Shown: positions 31,058 to 36,904 of the stretch, piece after piece
Position numbering within the stretch: the stretch's first letter is position 1
Layout of the letters: each line of letters opens with the position of its first letter
Origin: a virus
Reading direction: 5' to 3' (one strand)
IMG/VR virus record: IMGVR_UViG_3300046001_005293
Location: 1 to 39,808 of that record
Length of the DNA stretch: 39,808 nt
Notes under the pieces: generated by a model
Seen by the model: the letters and a program-made list of their open reading frames with translations, nothing else
Told to the model about the DNA's origin: nothing
Database searches by the model: none
Program-made: the position numbers and the translations under genes

Positions 31058-31360
31058 TTAAGCTTCACCCATTTGACCAAACAGTTTCTTTAACATTTCT
31101 GTTGCTTCAGCTGGTACATCATCTTCATTATCATTTGGCTCGTCTTTATTTTCCATATGATGTTCAAACAACATATAAGTAACCATTTTAAGTACCTCAT
31201 CTAGTTGAGGGCTCTGTAAGGCGGCATTAGCAAATGCTTCTGATATACCTCCTAATGTACCTTCTACTTTAAGAGACGTTACACCGTCTTTTACTGTTAA
31301 ATGAAACAAACAATCTTCTAATACGTTCTCGTCTGTTTCTGGGTTTTGATCTTCATTCAT
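31058..31360 (-). CDS. Unknown acidic protein (100 aa)
   Basis: 100 aa. The N-terminus is acidic (NEDQNPETDENVLEDCLFHL), followed by a strand pair (TVKDGVTSLKVEGTLGGISE) and a helical C-terminal half (AALQSPQLDEVLKMVTYMLF). Promoter 31403-31436 is a perfect match. Its terminator (31025-31044), a GAAA-loop hairpin, lies in the promoter of the next gene. Function unknown. Confidence 0.82.
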   Translation of the reverse strand: MNEDQNPETDENVLEDCLFHLTVKDGVTSLKVEGTLGGISEAFANAALQSPQLDEVLKMVTYMLFEHHMENKDEPNDNEDDVPAEATEMLKKLFGQMGEA

Positions 31361-31402
31361 AATTTAATTTTTTAATTGTTATTATTATGTTTTTAACTCT
31401 TA

Positions 31403-31436
31403 TATAAAGATACGAATTGTATTTCTATAAACCAAA
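31403..31436 (-). promoter_or_regulatory. Host-type promoter of the 100-aa gene
   Basis: -7 TATCTTTATA at 31403-31412, 20-nt spacer, TTTG at 31433-31436. Confidence 0.8.
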
Positions 31437-31443
31437 TAGAGAC

Positions 31444-31469
31444 AAAAAAAGACTCAATTAAGAGTCTTT
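31444..31469 (-). terminator. Intrinsic terminator
   Basis: 8-bp stem AAAGACTC / GAGTCTTT then a T-run. Ends the 79-aa acidic gene. Confidence 0.8.
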
Positions 31470-31478
31470 AAATTTTAA

Positions 31479-31718
31479 TTAAACAAAATCAAATACTTCA
31501 TTTAAACCTTCTTCATCACTTGTTAAATGTTCTTTAGATGTTATTTCAAATAATTCTCTTACATCTTCAATGTTTGTAAGTAAAACATCATCTTCACTAA
31601 TTACTTCATTTATTAATTCTATTTCATCTTCAGTTAATTGTCTATTGTAAATTTTCTTTACACTACCAATACTTGAATCATAAACAAAACCATAAACATT
31701 TTCTTTAAATTTTAACAT
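31479..31718 (-). CDS. Unknown acidic protein (79 aa)
   Basis: 79 aa, acidic and helical after a short strand (LKFKENVYGFVYDSSIGSVK). No Cys or His. Promoter 31753-31785 (TTTG, 19-nt spacer, TATCTTTATA), leader ending ..TTAAAGTTATG, and terminator 31444-31469 make it a complete monocistronic unit. The coding strand is C-poor. No family recognised. Confidence 0.8.
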   Translation of the reverse strand: MLKFKENVYGFVYDSSIGSVKKIYNRQLTEDEIELINEVISEDDVLLTNIEDVRELFEITSKEHLTSDEEGLNEVFDFV

Positions 31719-31752
31719 AACTTTAATTTTTAATTGTTGTTATTAACTCTGT

Positions 31753-31785
31753 TATAAAGATACGAATAAATTATAACACAACAAA
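31753..31785 (-). promoter_or_regulatory. Host-type promoter of the 79-aa acidic gene
   Basis: -7 TATCTTTATA at 31753-31762, 19-nt spacer, TTTG at 31782-31785. It overlaps nothing coding upstream; the caspase-like stop is at 31798. Confidence 0.78.
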
Positions 31786-31797
31786 ACAAAACATAAA

Positions 31798-32358
31798 TTA
31801 ATTCAAATAAAGACGTTGATGATTATATGCCGCTATAAGGTTAGTGCCGGCTAGAGAGCCATACTGTTCTTTTATCTGGCTGTGGATCTCTTCTGGCGCG
31901 CGCGTGGCCTGAAGACACTCCCCGAGCAGGCGGGCGAACGTGTCATTCGATTCGGTTACGGACACCTGATCAAATGTCTTGACGCCGCAATAAAAAGCCT
32001 CGCCGGTCTCAGAGACAAACATCCCGCTATAGAAGCCCTTGAGCTCATGTCGGTTGACAAACTGGTCTGCGTTACACCAGATAAAAATGTTGTTGTCCTT
32101 CTGGCTCAGCGCCTCAACTAGATCAGCCCCGATCACATAGCCCGAATAGGGCCGGGCGAATGGAAATTGCCCCACGGCAAACAACCCGCTTGGACTCCCA
32201 TGCCCCATCATCATCACTTGATCGTGCGTCTGGATTGCCTGAAGTATATCTTCTTGGTTCAGGCCCCCAGTCACTAGAGTGACCTCATCTAGGCCGGCGT
32301 AGATTGGCTTGAGGAAATCAGTTGATTTGTCTTTAGGGTGTATAACTAATGTTTTCAT
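31798..32358 (-). CDS. Caspase-like (clan CD) cysteine-peptidase-type protein
   Basis: 186 aa from the ATG at 32356-32358; a longer reading would need a TTG start. A hydrophobic strand leads to MMMGHGSPSG with His53, and a second strand leads to IFIWCNADQF with Cys95. A His in HG after a strand and a Cys at the end of the next strand is the dyad layout of clan CD peptidases (caspases, gingipains, CHAT). The gene is visibly GC-richer than its neighbours and stands behind two tandem terminators, both suggesting acquisition. Target unknown; an anti-defence or host-takeover role is inference. Confidence 0.85.
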   Translation of the reverse strand: MKTLVIHPKDKSTDFLKPIYAGLDEVTLVTGGLNQEDILQAIQTHDQVMMMGHGSPSGLFAVGQFPFARPYSGYVIGADLVEALSQKDNNIFIWCNADQFVNRHELKGFYSGMFVSETGEAFYCGVKTFDQVSVTESNDTFARLLGECLQATRAPEEIHSQIKEQYGSLAGTNLIAAYNHQRLYLN

Positions 32359-32380
32359 TTTATTCAATTTTAAATTAGGC

Positions 32381-32414
32381 TATAAATGTACGACAAAAAA
32401 ATGTCCCAAACACG
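32381..32414 (-). promoter_or_regulatory. Promoter of the caspase-like gene
   Basis: -7 TACATTTATA at 32381-32390. The -33 position (32411-32414) reads CGTG, a poor match, and lies inside the terminator hairpin at 32402-32422. Confidence 0.5.
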
Positions 32415-32422
32415 TTGGGACA
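32395..32422 (-). terminator. Second of two tandem terminators
   Basis: 8-bp perfect stem TGTCCCAA / TTGGGACA, 5-nt loop, then seven T. Directly before the caspase-like gene's promoter. Confidence 0.82.
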
Positions 32423-32443
32423 AAAAAAGCGCCTAAGCGCTTT
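32422..32443 (-). terminator. First of two tandem terminators
   Basis: 7-bp stem AAAGCGC / GCGCTTT, loop TTAG, then a T-run. Directly after the 64-aa gene. Confidence 0.82.
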
Positions 32444-32445
32444 AT

Positions 32446-32640
32446 TTATTCTTCTACACCACACAAATCTTGTGAGAGAATGTAATCATACAAACAATCC
32501 ATCTTTCGTTCAAACGATAAATTTACTATATAATCTTGTACCAAAAACCCACTTATAGAATTTTCAGATAACATTCCTAAATCAACGTAAGGATATTCCT
32601 TATCAAAATAATCAATAACATCTCTAACTGTTTCTTTCAT
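32446..32640 (-). CDS. Unknown small acidic protein (64 aa)
   Basis: 64 aa (KETVRDVIDYFDKEYPYVDL ... CGVEE), mostly helical, acidic. Promoter 32667-32700 is a perfect match, and its TTTG is the 3' end of the upstream terminator's U-tract. Leader ends ..TTAAGGTCATG. Two hairpin terminators follow in tandem (32422-32443 and 32395-32422). Function unknown. Confidence 0.8.
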   Translation of the reverse strand: MKETVRDVIDYFDKEYPYVDLGMLSENSISGFLVQDYIVNLSFERKMDCLYDYILSQDLCGVEE

Positions 32641-32666
32641 GACCTTAATTTTTTAAATTACTATGA

Positions 32667-32700
32667 TATAAAGATACGAATCATATCTCGTGTAAACAAA
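32667..32700 (-). promoter_or_regulatory. Host-type promoter of the 64-aa gene
   Basis: -7 TATCTTTATA at 32667-32676, 20-nt spacer, TTTG at 32697-32700. The TTT of -33 is the last part of the upstream terminator U-tract. Confidence 0.8.
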
Positions 32701-32720
32701 AAAAAGCGCCGAAGCGCTTT
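32698..32720 (-). terminator. UUCG-loop intrinsic terminator
   Basis: 7-bp stem AAAGCGC / GCGCTTT closing a TTCG loop, then eight T that run into the TTTG of promoter 32667-32700. Confidence 0.83.
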
Positions 32721-32722
32721 AA

Positions 32723-32887
32723 TTAATATTTCTGCATTATAATGTCGGCGAAAGCATAAAACTGATCCCAATCGTCTTCTCTCATTAAATCTACAGCTTC
32801 TTCAAATTCTCTAATAAACGCATCTCTTTCGATAGTATCGTCTCCTAATTCTAGATCATCAGCTAAATTTTTAATTTCGTTTTTCAT
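32723..32887 (-). CDS. Short gene, 54 aa, acidic helical
   Basis: Read from the minus strand: ATG at 32885-32887, stop TAA at 32723-32725. It begins MKNEIKNLADDLELGDDTIE and ends ADIIMQKY. It starts 4 nt after the stop of the 90-aa gene at 32892, and the upstream stop codon is part of the TTAAGGTTATG initiation context used by neighbouring genes. A UUCG-loop terminator (32698-32720) follows directly. Function unknown. Confidence 0.75.
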   Translation of the reverse strand: MKNEIKNLADDLELGDDTIERDAFIREFEEAVDLMREDDWDQFYAFADIIMQKY

Positions 32888-32891
32888 AACC

Positions 32892-33164
32892 TTAATCTTT
32901 TAAAGCTTCTCTCATCATATTAATCATTAATTTTAACTGGTCCTCAGCACTGTCTTCTTTCTGTTCCAGCACTTCATTCATAGCACGTTTAGTCATTCTT
33001 TCAATGTCATCATTCACTGAGTACTCATCAAAAATGTGCTTTAAAGTGCTTGCGATTGATTTTTTAGTTGCCTCACAGCTAGACGTCTGTAAAACACCAG
33101 TTATAACTGCTAATAAGCCTGCTCTCTGGTGTACTTTGTTTAAAATGTCTTCTAATCCCTTCAT
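32892..33164 (-). CDS. Unknown helical protein (90 aa)
   Basis: 90 aa, helical throughout (GLEDILNKVHQRAGLLAVIT; ERMTKRAMNEVLEQKEDSAE). One Cys. Promoter 33205-33238 is a perfect match and the leader has AACAATAATAACAATTAAAA. First gene of a two-gene unit with the 54-aa gene at 32723. No domain recognised. Confidence 0.82.
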   Translation of the reverse strand: MKGLEDILNKVHQRAGLLAVITGVLQTSSCEATKKSIASTLKHIFDEYSVNDDIERMTKRAMNEVLEQKEDSAEDQLKLMINMMREALKD

Positions 33165-33204
33165 GATTTAATTTTTTAATTGTTATTATTGTTTTTAACT
33201 CTGC

Positions 33205-33238
33205 TATAAAATTACGAATTGTATTTCTATAAACCAAA
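33205..33238 (-). promoter_or_regulatory. Host-type promoter of the 90-aa gene
   Basis: -7 TAATTTTATA at 33205-33214, 20-nt spacer, TTTG at 33235-33238. Confidence 0.8.
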
Positions 33239-33245
33239 CATAGAT

Positions 33246-33269
33246 AAAAAAAAAGCGCCGAAGCGCTTT
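33246..33269 (-). terminator. UUCG-loop intrinsic terminator
   Basis: Same stem and TTCG loop as at 32698, then nine T. Ends the 104-aa gene. Confidence 0.83.
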
Positions 33270-33271
33270 AA

Positions 33272-33586
33272 TTAATTATTCTGATCAACCTCACCCAACG
33301 GCATCAACTTATCTTCCATTTGTTCCCTGATGCAATCTAAATCTACATCTACATTGATTAATTGAATCTCGTTTCCATTCAAATCAAACTCAGCCGTGCT
33401 CAGATCTAACAAATCATCTCCCATGCGGGCAAGAGTATCTATTATTCTATCAATTGCTGCTCCGATTTCTGTTACCGTAACGTTTGTCACATCGTCTAGA
33501 GACTCAATTAAACGAACGACGTCGTCTTTGCTAAAAATAGAACTCTCAGAATTCAATACACGGTTTAATACGTCTTGTTTTTTCAT
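33272..33586 (-). CDS. Unknown acidic helical protein (104 aa)
   Basis: 104 aa. The N-terminal half is helical (SKDDVVRLIESLDDVTNVTV), followed by a helix with IDRIIDTLARMGDDLLDLST and an acidic C-terminus ending VDQNN. Promoter 33633-33666 has CTTG at -33. A UUCG-loop terminator (33246-33269) follows the stop. Leader ends ..TTAAGGTTATG. Function unknown. Confidence 0.82.
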   Translation of the reverse strand: MKKQDVLNRVLNSESSIFSKDDVVRLIESLDDVTNVTVTEIGAAIDRIIDTLARMGDDLLDLSTAEFDLNGNEIQLINVDVDLDCIREQMEDKLMPLGEVDQNN

Positions 33587-33632
33587 AACCTTAATTTTTA
33601 ATTTAATTTTTAATTGTTGTTTTTAACTCAGG

Positions 33633-33666
33633 CATAAAATTAATATCTTTTTACCCGGCAACCAAG
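33633..33666 (-). promoter_or_regulatory. Host-type promoter of the 104-aa gene
   Basis: -7 TAATTTTATG at 33633-33642, 20-nt spacer, CTTG at 33663-33666. Confidence 0.65.
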
Positions 33667-33810
33667 TTTTTCTCAATTCATTTTCGCTTTGTTTTATTGT
33701 GTTGTTTTTTTCTTCTTTAAATTGGGGTAAAGGTACGAAAAATTTCTGATATATCCTAGTAAAACAAAAATTGCTTATGAACAATTACGAACAAAAATAT
33801 TATGTACGAC
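33640..33810. other. Gap between the SAP-like terminator and the next gene's promoter
   Basis: No gene seen. A promoter-like CGTACCTTTACC occurs near 33725-33737 without a good -33; the next ATG opens only two codons. Confidence 0.4.
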
Positions 33811-33839
33811 AAAAAAAGACCCAACATTTCTGTCGGGTC
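33811..33839 (-). terminator. Intrinsic terminator
   Basis: Stem GACCC / GGGTC plus ACA / TGT, then seven T. Ends the SAP-like gene. Confidence 0.8.
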
Positions 33840-33867
33840 AATCCTCATGAGTGCGTTTGAGTGGCTT

Positions 33868-34191
33868 TTACATTGCCAGAGCCGGTCTTCCTCGCTTGAT
33901 GGTCTCACCATTCGCCTTGCGTGCCTCAAAAGCAGCTAATCGTTGTTGACGAGCACTAGCTGTATTGACGCGTCGGCCTTTTTGGACTGGTCCCTCTAGC
34001 TCAAGAGCCGCTCTGGCAGCTAATCTGGCTTGGCGGGCGCTACCCAAATTAATTTTACGTCCACGAGCTTTTGTCTCGCTTGTGTGGGCGTCTAACAGCG
34101 CTTGAAGAGCTTCTGTTTTCATTTGATGTGCTGGGCGTTGCGTTTTGATACCCATTTCTTTTACTGTTGCAATGATTTCATTACGTGTCAT
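33868..34191 (-). CDS. Basic DNA-binding-type protein with SAP-like start and two Arg repeats
   Basis: 107 aa. Residues 1-36 (TRNEIIATVKEMGIKTQRPA, then ALQALLDAH) look like a SAP/HeH helix-extension-helix motif. Two basic repeats of the form GR(K/R)(I/V)N(L/T)(G/A)SARQ(A/Q)RLAA follow at about 44-60 and 72-88, then an RGRP near the end, similar to an AT-hook core. GC-richer than its neighbours. Promoter 34235-34268 is a perfect match; terminator at 33811-33839. Nucleoid association is inference. Confidence 0.85.
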   Translation of the reverse strand: MTRNEIIATVKEMGIKTQRPAHQMKTEALQALLDAHTSETKARGRKINLGSARQARLAARAALELEGPVQKGRRVNTASARQQRLAAFEARKANGETIKRGRPALAM

Positions 34192-34234
34192 AACCTTTAA
34201 ATTTAATGTTAATATTTGTTTATTTTAACTCTGC

Positions 34235-34268
34235 TATAAAATTACGACACAAAAATAACGTAGCCAAA
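34235..34268 (-). promoter_or_regulatory. Host-type promoter of the SAP-like gene
   Basis: -7 TAATTTTATA at 34235-34244, 20-nt spacer, TTTG at 34265-34268. Confidence 0.8.
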
Positions 34269-34312
34269 TTTCTAGCAAAAAAAGTTGTGAACAAAAAAAA
34301 AACACTACGGTC

Positions 34313-34462
34313 TTACCACATAATGGATAAACCAAAAAAACCAAGTGCAATTTGGACCATGTGGACGTCGTCGTCTAGATCAAAATTCTCATCTACGTCG
34401 CCAGCGACATATTGTATTCCAAAAAGCAATCCATAAACGGGAAACGGTACGATAATAGGCAT
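34313..34462 (-). CDS. Short gene, 49 aa, hydrophobic
   Basis: Read from the minus strand: ATG at 34460-34462, stop TAA at 34313-34315. It starts MPIIVPFPVYGLLFGIQYVA, has an acidic middle (GDVDENFDLDDD) and ends in a hydrophobic segment with GFFGLSIMW. I recall similar MPIIVPFP...LLFGIQY...VQIALG hypotheticals from related phages. The stop is followed, after a short spacer, by a ten-base T-run on the coding strand. Probably membrane-associated; function unknown. Confidence 0.65.
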   Translation of the reverse strand: MPIIVPFPVYGLLFGIQYVAGDVDENFDLDDDVHMVQIALGFFGLSIMW

Positions 34463-34959
34463 ATAAAATTTATTTTATGTTTAATATAATATACAAAAAA
34501 AACTTGAGGTAACCAAATTTGTCGCCGAAATTGCATTGTTCACAACAAAATCGCCACTTCATTGTGAATGAGAATTCCTTCCGCGTGTGGCGACTGAGGA
34601 TACTGCAATAAAACAACAAAACATCGCACAAATATTGAACAAAGCGTTACGAAACGTTGTATATACGTTTTGGTTTCGAAGGAAACGGGACGGAGCGGGG
34701 CGGGGATTTGCCCCTACACAACAAACCACAATACCCATTATTATATAGCATTCCATATACTATAATGCATTTGTTACAAAAAAACCATTACCACACAAAC
34801 TGTTTGACCTACTTGCGTCTTGTTCTACAAACGTTACTATACTGCTTAAGCAACAAAAAAACCGCGTTTATTGCGCAAAAATACGCGATAGTTTCAATGA
34901 ACTCCAATTATACATGGCGTTGTGTACAACAAAAAAACAATGCGTTAAACAAAAAAAAC
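34463..34959. other. Gene-poor stretch with repeated A-tracts
   Basis: About 500 nt with no supportable gene. The + strand has A7-A8 tracts near 34495, 34780, 34853, 34930 and 34945, mostly preceded by AC. Two more tracts lie just to the left (about 34276 and 34291). It may be a regulatory or replication region, or decayed sequence. Confidence 0.5.
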
Positions 34960-35220
34960 CTACGGTACCCTATTCCCATTATCATCCAACTCCCATAACC
35001 ACATAAATCTCAGTCCATTTATTATTCTATTATCCACCGTTACCCAATCCTGTCTCGCTATAGCGTGTTCCATTTGTTGTCGTTGCCATTTATTAGTTTG
35101 ATGTGGTGCTTCAACTAGATCTCTCATCGGTATGTCAATTATATATTGTTTACCCTTATACACAATTCTTTCTGTATCTATTTTATTTAGCTGAGTATCC
35201 ATTTGTCTTATTTTATCCAT
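34960..35220 (-). CDS. Unknown small protein (86 aa)
   Basis: 86 aa, basic and polar (TERIVYKGKQYIIDIPMRDL; NKWQRQQMEHAIARQDWVTV). It ends WLWELDDNGNRVP. Its start lies inside the 3' end of the 52-aa gene (13-nt overlap). The stop codon is directly followed by an eight-base T-run on the coding strand. No family recognised. Confidence 0.75.
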   Translation of the reverse strand: MDKIRQMDTQLNKIDTERIVYKGKQYIIDIPMRDLVEAPHQTNKWQRQQMEHAIARQDWVTVDNRIINGLRFMWLWELDDNGNRVP

Positions 35221-35366
35221 TCGTTCATTCCATTCTCCATCGCCTCAATTATTGTTTGAGTAGGATTGTTTTTTAGTGAGTTTAGTGCCGACCAAATTAC
35301 TTCGGTCTCTAAACCATATTTTTTGGCTTCTTGAAGTATAGAATGTATTTCTTTGATTTCCTCCAT
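35208..35366 (-). CDS. Short gene, 52 aa, helical
   Basis: Read from the minus strand: ATG at 35364-35366, stop TAA at 35208-35210. It starts MEEIKEIHSILQEAKKYGLE and ends MNEWIK. It begins 9 nt after the stop at 35376 and overlaps the next gene by 13 nt, so it fills the gap exactly. The initiation context is ATAAGGTTATG, as in its neighbours. Function unknown. Confidence 0.72.
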   Translation of the reverse strand: MEEIKEIHSILQEAKKYGLETEVIWSALNSLKNNPTQTIIEAMENGMNEWIK

Positions 35367-35375
35367 AACCTTATT

Positions 35376-35687
35376 TTAATTCATTATTGCTCGAGGCATT
35401 CCTGTATTGTACTTCAATTGAACATAGAATTTAAGTGCTTTAATATTAACACTATCTGCTCTACCAATTGCTTCTTGTAAGTCATTATCCACAATCGCTT
35501 GTACAAAGCTACCTCCCGGATAACCTATACCCCATTTAGTCATTAATATGCTTGTTCCTATCTCAATGATGTGTTCTATTTCATCATCGCTTTGAAACAT
35601 GCTACCTAAATTTTCTGGTGTTCCGTTTTGAGTGAAATATTCTCTAACCACTTCTCTAACGCAATCATACTTTTCGTGAATTTCCAT
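35376..35687 (-). CDS. Unknown protein (103 aa)
   Basis: 103 aa from the ATG at 35685-35687 (MEIHEKYDCVREVVREYFTQ). Longer readings run into the tRNA-like element, and the chosen ATG has the GGTTATG context shared with other genes. The centre has SDDEIEHIIEIGTSILMTKW and YPGGSFVQAIVDNDLQEAIG; the end is basic. Largely helical. No family recognised. Confidence 0.78.
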   Translation of the reverse strand: MEIHEKYDCVREVVREYFTQNGTPENLGSMFQSDDEIEHIIEIGTSILMTKWGIGYPGGSFVQAIVDNDLQEAIGRADSVNIKALKFYVQLKYNTGMPRAIMN

Positions 35688-35711
35688 AACCATTTGTTTT
35701 AAATTATTTGA

Positions 35712-35779
35712 TGTTGTGGTAGGAATCGAACCTACTATCTCCCTTTCGATCGGTGCGTATACCAATACGCCTCACAACA
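35712..35779 (-). tRNA. tRNA-like element with defective anticodon arm
   Basis: The acceptor stem is a perfect 7 bp (TGTTGTG / CACAACA). The T arm is perfect (GTAGG TTCGATT CCTAC). The D arm is GCGT-ATTGGTAT-ACGC with the usual GG. Between the D and T arms only 19 nt remain, where about 23 are expected, and they form no 5-bp anticodon stem with a 7-nt loop. If the one T is taken as U33 the anticodon would be CGA (Ser), but two of five stem pairs fail. No CCA is encoded. It may be a decayed tRNA or a tRNA mimic; identity is not assigned. Confidence 0.55.
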
Positions 35780-35809
35780 GACCTTACAATGTAAGAGAAT
35801 ATGTAACAA

Positions 35810-36082
35810 TTATTTTTTAGTGTCTTCTAATATAGATTCTATCAATTCTAGATTTTCATCTGTAAGATCATCTCCAATCAATACCTCATCAAATCCCTCT
35901 CCTCCTACATTATGGAATGGAATTAATCCCTCTCTAATATTAGACGGTGTGTATCTGTCTTGCTTTCCACAATCAAAATAAAGTGAATCTTCATTTTTAT
36001 CTACAAGTGTACCGATTATATCTTTTCTATTGTCTATGTAATACTTTTTACCTACTACTAATTCTGATCTGTCTACTATCAT
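35810..36082 (-). CDS. Unknown acidic protein (90 aa)
   Basis: 90 aa, beta-rich at the start (VDRSELVVGKKYYIDNRKDI, then SLYFDCGKQDRYTPSNIREG) and acidic helical at the end. The pattern recalls small SH3-like beta-barrel phage hypotheticals, but this is weak. It lies 6 nt after the 127-aa gene and before the tRNA-like element. Context AAGGTTATG at the start. Confidence 0.8.
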   Translation of the reverse strand: MIVDRSELVVGKKYYIDNRKDIIGTLVDKNEDSLYFDCGKQDRYTPSNIREGLIPFHNVGGEGFDEVLIGDDLTDENLELIESILEDTKK

Positions 36083-36088
36083 AACCTT

Positions 36089-36472
36089 TTATTTTAATGT
36101 TTCTCTTAATTTAGCTAATACTTTTTTCAAGTGCCTTGTATTGTCATAGCTGTTTATAAAGCTACCTGAGATTTCACTTGCTGTAAATAATGTCTTTGTT
36201 ATATATCCTTGAAAGAATCTAGAATGACATTCTTCTAATATTTCGGGGCATTTACTTTCACTTGTCATTAATCCACATACCCAAAAGTCATCTCGTTTCT
36301 CCAATAGGATATAGGGATGATTAAATATTGTATGCATATAAACATCTCCTACTTTATTAAATTTAGGCTTTCTCTTCTCTGATGGTACTGGTAAACAACC
36401 TACCCATGACATTAGTTGTTCTGGGTTGTATTTACCTGCTTTTATTTTTTCTAGTAATTGAAACTTATCCAT
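36089..36472 (-). CDS. Unknown protein (127 aa)
   Basis: 127 aa. It starts DKFQLLEKIKAGKYNPEQLM; the centre has HTIFNHPYILLEKRDDFWVC, and three other Cys occur (GCLPVP, CPEILEEC). The end is a basic helix. Promoter 36494-36527 (GTTG, 20 nt, TAAATTTATA) starts this unit, with leader AACAAAGGTTATG. No family recognised. Confidence 0.8.
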   Translation of the reverse strand: MDKFQLLEKIKAGKYNPEQLMSWVGCLPVPSEKRKPKFNKVGDVYMHTIFNHPYILLEKRDDFWVCGLMTSESKCPEILEECHSRFFQGYITKTLFTASEISGSFINSYDNTRHLKKVLAKLRETLK

Positions 36473-36493
36473 AACCTTTGTTTTAAATTATGC

Positions 36494-36527
36494 TATAAAT
36501 TTACGAATACAATTCCTATAAGCCAAC
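36494..36527 (-). promoter_or_regulatory. Host-type promoter of the 127-aa gene
   Basis: -7 TAAATTTATA at 36494-36503, 20-nt spacer, GTTG at 36524-36527. Confidence 0.65.
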
Positions 36528-36761
36528 CTAAATTATGATTGCTTTTACTACTTGGTATTTTTCTCTATCTTCATATATTAACATTTCTGCTCTTTCATGA
36601 TTACCATAATACCATTCTGTATTTACATTCAAAGCTATATCTACTTGTAATGTATTTATATTATCAACATCATTGTATCCTCCTTCATACCCTGGAGTCA
36701 TTATAAATACATCTTGATTTTCAATAGTGCTTAGTTGCTCGATTAGTTGTTTTACTGTCAT
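36528..36761 (-). CDS. Unknown small protein (77 aa)
   Basis: 77 aa. TVKQLIEQLSTIENQDVFIM at the start resembles many phage hypotheticals that begin with a helix followed by a D-V-F/V-I-M strand. The rest contains PGYEGGYNDVDNINTLQVDI. It follows the 45-aa gene by 3 nt. No enzymatic motif. Confidence 0.8.
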   Translation of the reverse strand: MTVKQLIEQLSTIENQDVFIMTPGYEGGYNDVDNINTLQVDIALNVNTEWYYGNHERAEMLIYEDREKYQVVKAIII

Positions 36762-36764
36762 GAT

Positions 36765-36902
36765 TTATTGTTTAATTATGTCTACAATTTCTTCTACAAT
36801 TTCATCTAAGATATCCTCATCAAGATTACTTATTACATCTCCGAATCCACTTCTATCACTTAACATCTCTAGAATTTTCCTTGCTTTTTGTGTTAGTTTC
36901 AT
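36765..36902 (-). CDS. Short gene, 45 aa, acidic helical
   Basis: Read from the minus strand: ATG at 36900-36902, stop TAA at 36765-36767. It starts MKLTQKARKILEMLSDRSGF and ends in an Ile/Glu helix (DEIVEEIVDIIKQ). It fills the gap between two genes with 2- and 3-nt spacing, strong support for a real gene. Function unknown. Confidence 0.72.
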   Translation of the reverse strand: MKLTQKARKILEMLSDRSGFGDVISNLDEDILDEIVEEIVDIIKQ

Positions 36903-36904
36903 TT

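Noticed and set aside
32359-32367. TTG-started extension of the caspase-like protein (and similarly 923-928 for the DUF5872-like protein)
   Set aside because: An in-frame ATG with better context lies three or two codons downstream.
34559-34998. Open frames of 65 aa (minus) and 113 aa (+)
   Set aside because: They overlap in opposite directions, have implausible sequences, and lack start context; the + frame also runs into a better-supported minus gene.
35688-35765. N-terminal extension of the 103-aa protein
   Set aside because: It is translated from the tRNA-like element and was excluded.
35712-35779. Attachment site for integration at the tRNA-like element
   Set aside because: No integrase or other lysogeny gene is visible, and the gene content is that of a lytic T4-like phage.
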